Part shown: in pieces, positions 31,747 to 33,609 of the stretch
Numbering within the stretch: position 1 is the stretch's first letter
How the letters are laid out: every line of letters begins with the position of its first letter
Assembly (NCBI GenBank): GCA_026129165.1
Contig: JAHCIP010000028.1
Span: forward strand, 1-33,609
Direction: 5' to 3'
Origin: Anaerolineae bacterium
Lineage (GTDB): Bacteria; Chloroflexota; Anaerolineae; Epilineales; JAHCIE01
Length of the DNA stretch: 33,609 bases
The notes under the pieces: model-generated
Databases searched by the model: none
Seen by the model: only the letters and a program-made list of their open reading frames with translations
Told to the model about the DNA's origin: nothing
Program-made: the position numbers and the translations under genes

Positions 31747-33423
31747 ATGGATACCCGACCCCTGGCGCCCGACACGATTGATCCCATTACCCTCGAAATC
31801 CAGTGGCAACGCCTGATCGCCATCGCCGATGAGATGGACACCTCCACGATCCGTACCTCTTTCTCCACCATTGTCGGCGAGAGTCATGACTTTGGCTGTA
31901 TTATGATGGATCAGGATGGGCGGGGCCTGACGCAAGCTGTGTTTAGCCCGCCCCAGTTCTGCACGATGTTGCCGCGCACCGCCCGCGAGATCCTCCGCGA
32001 CTGGCTGCCCAAAGAGACGCTGCGCGACGGCGATGTCCTCATCACCAACGACCCCTGGATTGGCAGCACCCATCTCCCTGACTACAACGTCATCACCCCG
32101 GTCTTTCGCCAGGGCAAAATCGTGGCGTTCCTGGGGACGATTGCCCATGTCTCCGATGTGGGCGGTCACCTAGGCGACCTTGAGGCGCAGGACATGTTTA
32201 TGGAAGGCACGCGTCTGATGCCCTGCAAGTTCTTCATCGAGGGCCAGCCGCACGAATTGGTACATACCTTTATCCGCGCCAACTGCCGCGTGCCGGAGAT
32301 GGTGCTCGGCGACCTGCACGCCATTGTCGGCACCCACCGTGTCGCCGCCCGCCGCTTGCAAGAGTTTATGGACGACTATGGTCTGGACGATCTCGTCCTG
32401 CTCTCTAATACCATCCTGGACCGCTCCGAGGCCGCGCTCCGCAAGGCCATCGCCGCTCTGCCCGACGGCGTCTCTACCTACGAAGTTACCGCCGACGGCT
32501 ATCTGGAGCCGTTTACCCTCAAGATGCGGATTGAGATCAAGGGCGACGAGCTAAGCATGGACTTTGCTGGTAGCTCGCCCCAGCAGTGGCATTCAGCCAT
32601 CAATGCCGCCTTCAACATCACCTACGCCACCGCCGTTTACCCTATCAAGTGCATGCTCGTGCCGCGTGTTCCCAACAATGACGGGCTGGTGCGTCCGCTC
32701 ACCATTACCGCGCCCGAAGGCTCGATTTGCAACTGTACCTTTCCGGCCCCGGTCAAGGCCCGCGCCAAGGTGATGAAGCATATCCCGCCCCTCATCTTTG
32801 GCGCTCTCACGCCGCTCATGCCCGATGAGACCATCGCCGCGGCGGGCGGCATCTTCCCCTTCCACTTTGTGGGCAATGATAGCCGCTTTGGTAACTTCGC
32901 CGTCCACGTGCTGCCCCATGGCGGGCTAGGCGCGACCCAAGCGCAGGATGGCTTGCTGCCCACCGCTTACCCCCACAACTCAACCATCACCCCCACCGAG
33001 ATGATGGAGGCCCGCTCGCCGGTGCTTATGCTCCGCAAGCGGATGATTACCGATAGCGGCGGCCCCGGACGACGGCGCGGCGGTCCAGGCGTCGAGTACG
33101 TCCTCAAGTCTGTCGCTGAGAAGCCTATCACCCTGCAAGTCCGCCCCGACCTGCTCAAGAACCCCGCCCCTGGCCTCATGGGCGGGCAACCGGGGCGACC
33201 GGGCGCCGTCTACCTGAATGGTGAGAAGATAGAGCGCTTCCCGCCCATCCACTTCCGCCCCGGCGACGAGTGTATCCTACAAATCCCTGGCGGCGGCGGC
33301 TTTGGCGACCCGAAGGAGAGGGAACGCGACCGCGTGCTCAAAGACATTGACGACGGTGTGGTCAGCGTCGAAGCGGCGCGCGACGTTTACGGGGTAGAGG
33401 TCGAAGGAGATCACCATGCTTAA
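31747..33423 (+). CDS. hyuB: Hydantoinase B/oxoprolinase family protein (HyuB3)
   Basis: Third B subunit of the ATP-dependent hydantoinase family, 558 residues. It shares IRTSFSTIVGESHDFG, GDVLITNDPWIGSTHLPDY, IAHVSDVGGHLGD and CRVPEMVLGDLHAIVGT with the other two, but differs more from them than they do from each other, for example SPPQFCTMLPRTA in place of SPPNFC. The ATG at 31747 has TGGAG 6 bases upstream; the frame extends to 31666 across the operator and is not used. It overlaps the following hyuA2 by 8 bases, so this pair is co-translated, unlike the split HyuA1/HyuB2 pair. Confidence 0.92.
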   Translation: MDTRPLAPDTIDPITLEIQWQRLIAIADEMDTSTIRTSFSTIVGESHDFGCIMMDQDGRGLTQAVFSPPQFCTMLPRTAREILRDWLPKETLRDGDVLITNDPWIGSTHLPDYNVITPVFRQGKIVAFLGTIAHVSDVGGHLGDLEAQDMFMEGTRLMPCKFFIEGQPHELVHTFIRANCRVPEMVLGDLHAIVGTHRVAARRLQEFMDDYGLDDLVLLSNTILDRSEAALRKAIAALPDGVSTYEVTADGYLEPFTLKMRIEIKGDELSMDFAGSSPQQWHSAINAAFNITYATAVYPIKCMLVPRVPNNDGLVRPLTITAPEGSICNCTFPAPVKARAKVMKHIPPLIFGALTPLMPDETIAAAGGIFPFHFVGNDSRFGNFAVHVLPHGGLGATQAQDGLLPTAYPHNSTITPTEMMEARSPVLMLRKRMITDSGGPGRRRGGPGVEYVLKSVAEKPITLQVRPDLLKNPAPGLMGGQPGRPGAVYLNGEKIERFPPIHFRPGDECILQIPGGGGFGDPKERERDRVLKDIDDGVVSVEAARDVYGVEVEGDHHA

Positions 33424-33609
33424 CCTCGCGCGCTACCGTTTTGGCTTCGACATTGGCGGTACCTTTACCGACTTTGTCCTATGCGACGCCGACACCGGCC
33501 GCCTGGAAACCTACAAGACCCTGACGACGCCGCACGACCCGGCCCAGGCCGTCATCGAGGGCTGGCGCACCCTGCTGGCGCGGGTTCAGGCCGAGGGGGG
33601 TCAGGTCAA
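33416..33609 (+). CDS. hyuA: Hydantoinase A family protein (HyuA2), partial at the window edge
   Basis: The first 64 codons of a second ATP-binding A subunit; the rest is beyond the window. The N-terminus reads YRFGFDIGGTFTDFVL, with the phosphate motif DIGGTFTD, then ETYKTLTTPHDPAQAV, almost the same as the start of HyuA1. AAGGAG lies 6 bases before the ATG and the gene overlaps the end of HyuB3. It is the likely dedicated partner of HyuB3. Confidence 0.9.
   Translation, partial: MLNLARYRFGFDIGGTFTDFVLCDADTGRLETYKTLTTPHDPAQAVIEGWRTLLARVQAEGGQV

Overview
The window comes from a GC-rich bacterium. The likely source is a Chloroflexota-type organism: it has the ccmABC cytochrome c maturation cluster, many HyuA/HyuB and peptide-importer paralogs, and period-7 intergenic repeats of the TGAGTGC and GAAGACT kind that I associate with that phylum. 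The phylum call is inference; there is no rRNA or marker gene here. No tRNA, rRNA, CRISPR array, insertion sequence or integrase was seen.

Layout. (1) 236-2470, + strand: ccmA-ccmB-ccmC, a heme-handling cluster with an apparently leaderless first gene. (2) 10334 down to 2561, - strand: a long operon with a lipoprotein solute-binding protein (SBP1), two DppB/DppC-type permeases, a creatinase-like M24 protein, a DUF1028 protein, an extended-SDR epimerase and an AstE/aspartoacylase-type deacylase. (3) 10710-14151, + strand: a second paralogous binding protein (SBP2) and a hydantoinase B (HyuB1). (4) 21155 down to 14164, - strand: HyuA1, a frameshifted M24 peptidase, an M14 carboxypeptidase, an M55 D-aminopeptidase and a muconate-lactonizing/dipeptide-epimerase-type enolase-superfamily enzyme. 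(5) 21322-22953, + strand: HyuB2, divergent from HyuA1. (6) 23050-29154, + strand: a GntR/FCD regulator, an unrecognised TIM-barrel-like protein, a Gfo/Idh/MocA oxidoreductase, a metal-dependent amidohydrolase and a dihydropyrimidinase/allantoinase-like cyclic amidohydrolase, ending at a strong terminator. (7) 31498 down to 29282, - strand: a class I/II aminotransferase and a second Gfo/Idh oxidoreductase. (8) 31747 to the edge, + strand: HyuB3 and the start of HyuA2.

The main discovery is regulatory. Four intergenic regions, at the heads of seven transcription units, carry six copies of an operator made of tandem 7-bp direct repeats, consensus RTYGACA (usually three, 21 bp). Each copy lies on or beside a good sigma70-type promoter (TTGACA or TTGACG, 16-17 bp, a TATACT-like -10). 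One copy sits at the predicted start site of the only regulator gene in the window, the GntR/FCD protein. The core GTCGAC fits the GntR operator consensus. I infer that the GntR protein autoregulates and controls all the surrounding operons as one regulon, while ccmABC lies outside it.

Taken together, regions 2-8 look like one uptake-and-degradation system for an amide, cyclic amide or peptide-like compound. Binding proteins and permeases import it; ATP-dependent HyuA/HyuB-type enzymes and a cyclic amidohydrolase open lactam, hydantoin or imide-like rings; M14, M24 and M55 enzymes and the amidohydrolase cut linear peptide or amide products; the enolase-superfamily enzyme and aminotransferase handle the amino acid stereocentre and nitrogen. 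Candidate substrates are hydantoin/5-oxoproline-type compounds, D-amino-acid-containing (peptidoglycan-like) peptides, or an ectoine/creatine-like compound. The sequence does not decide between them. The transporter ATPases are not in the window.
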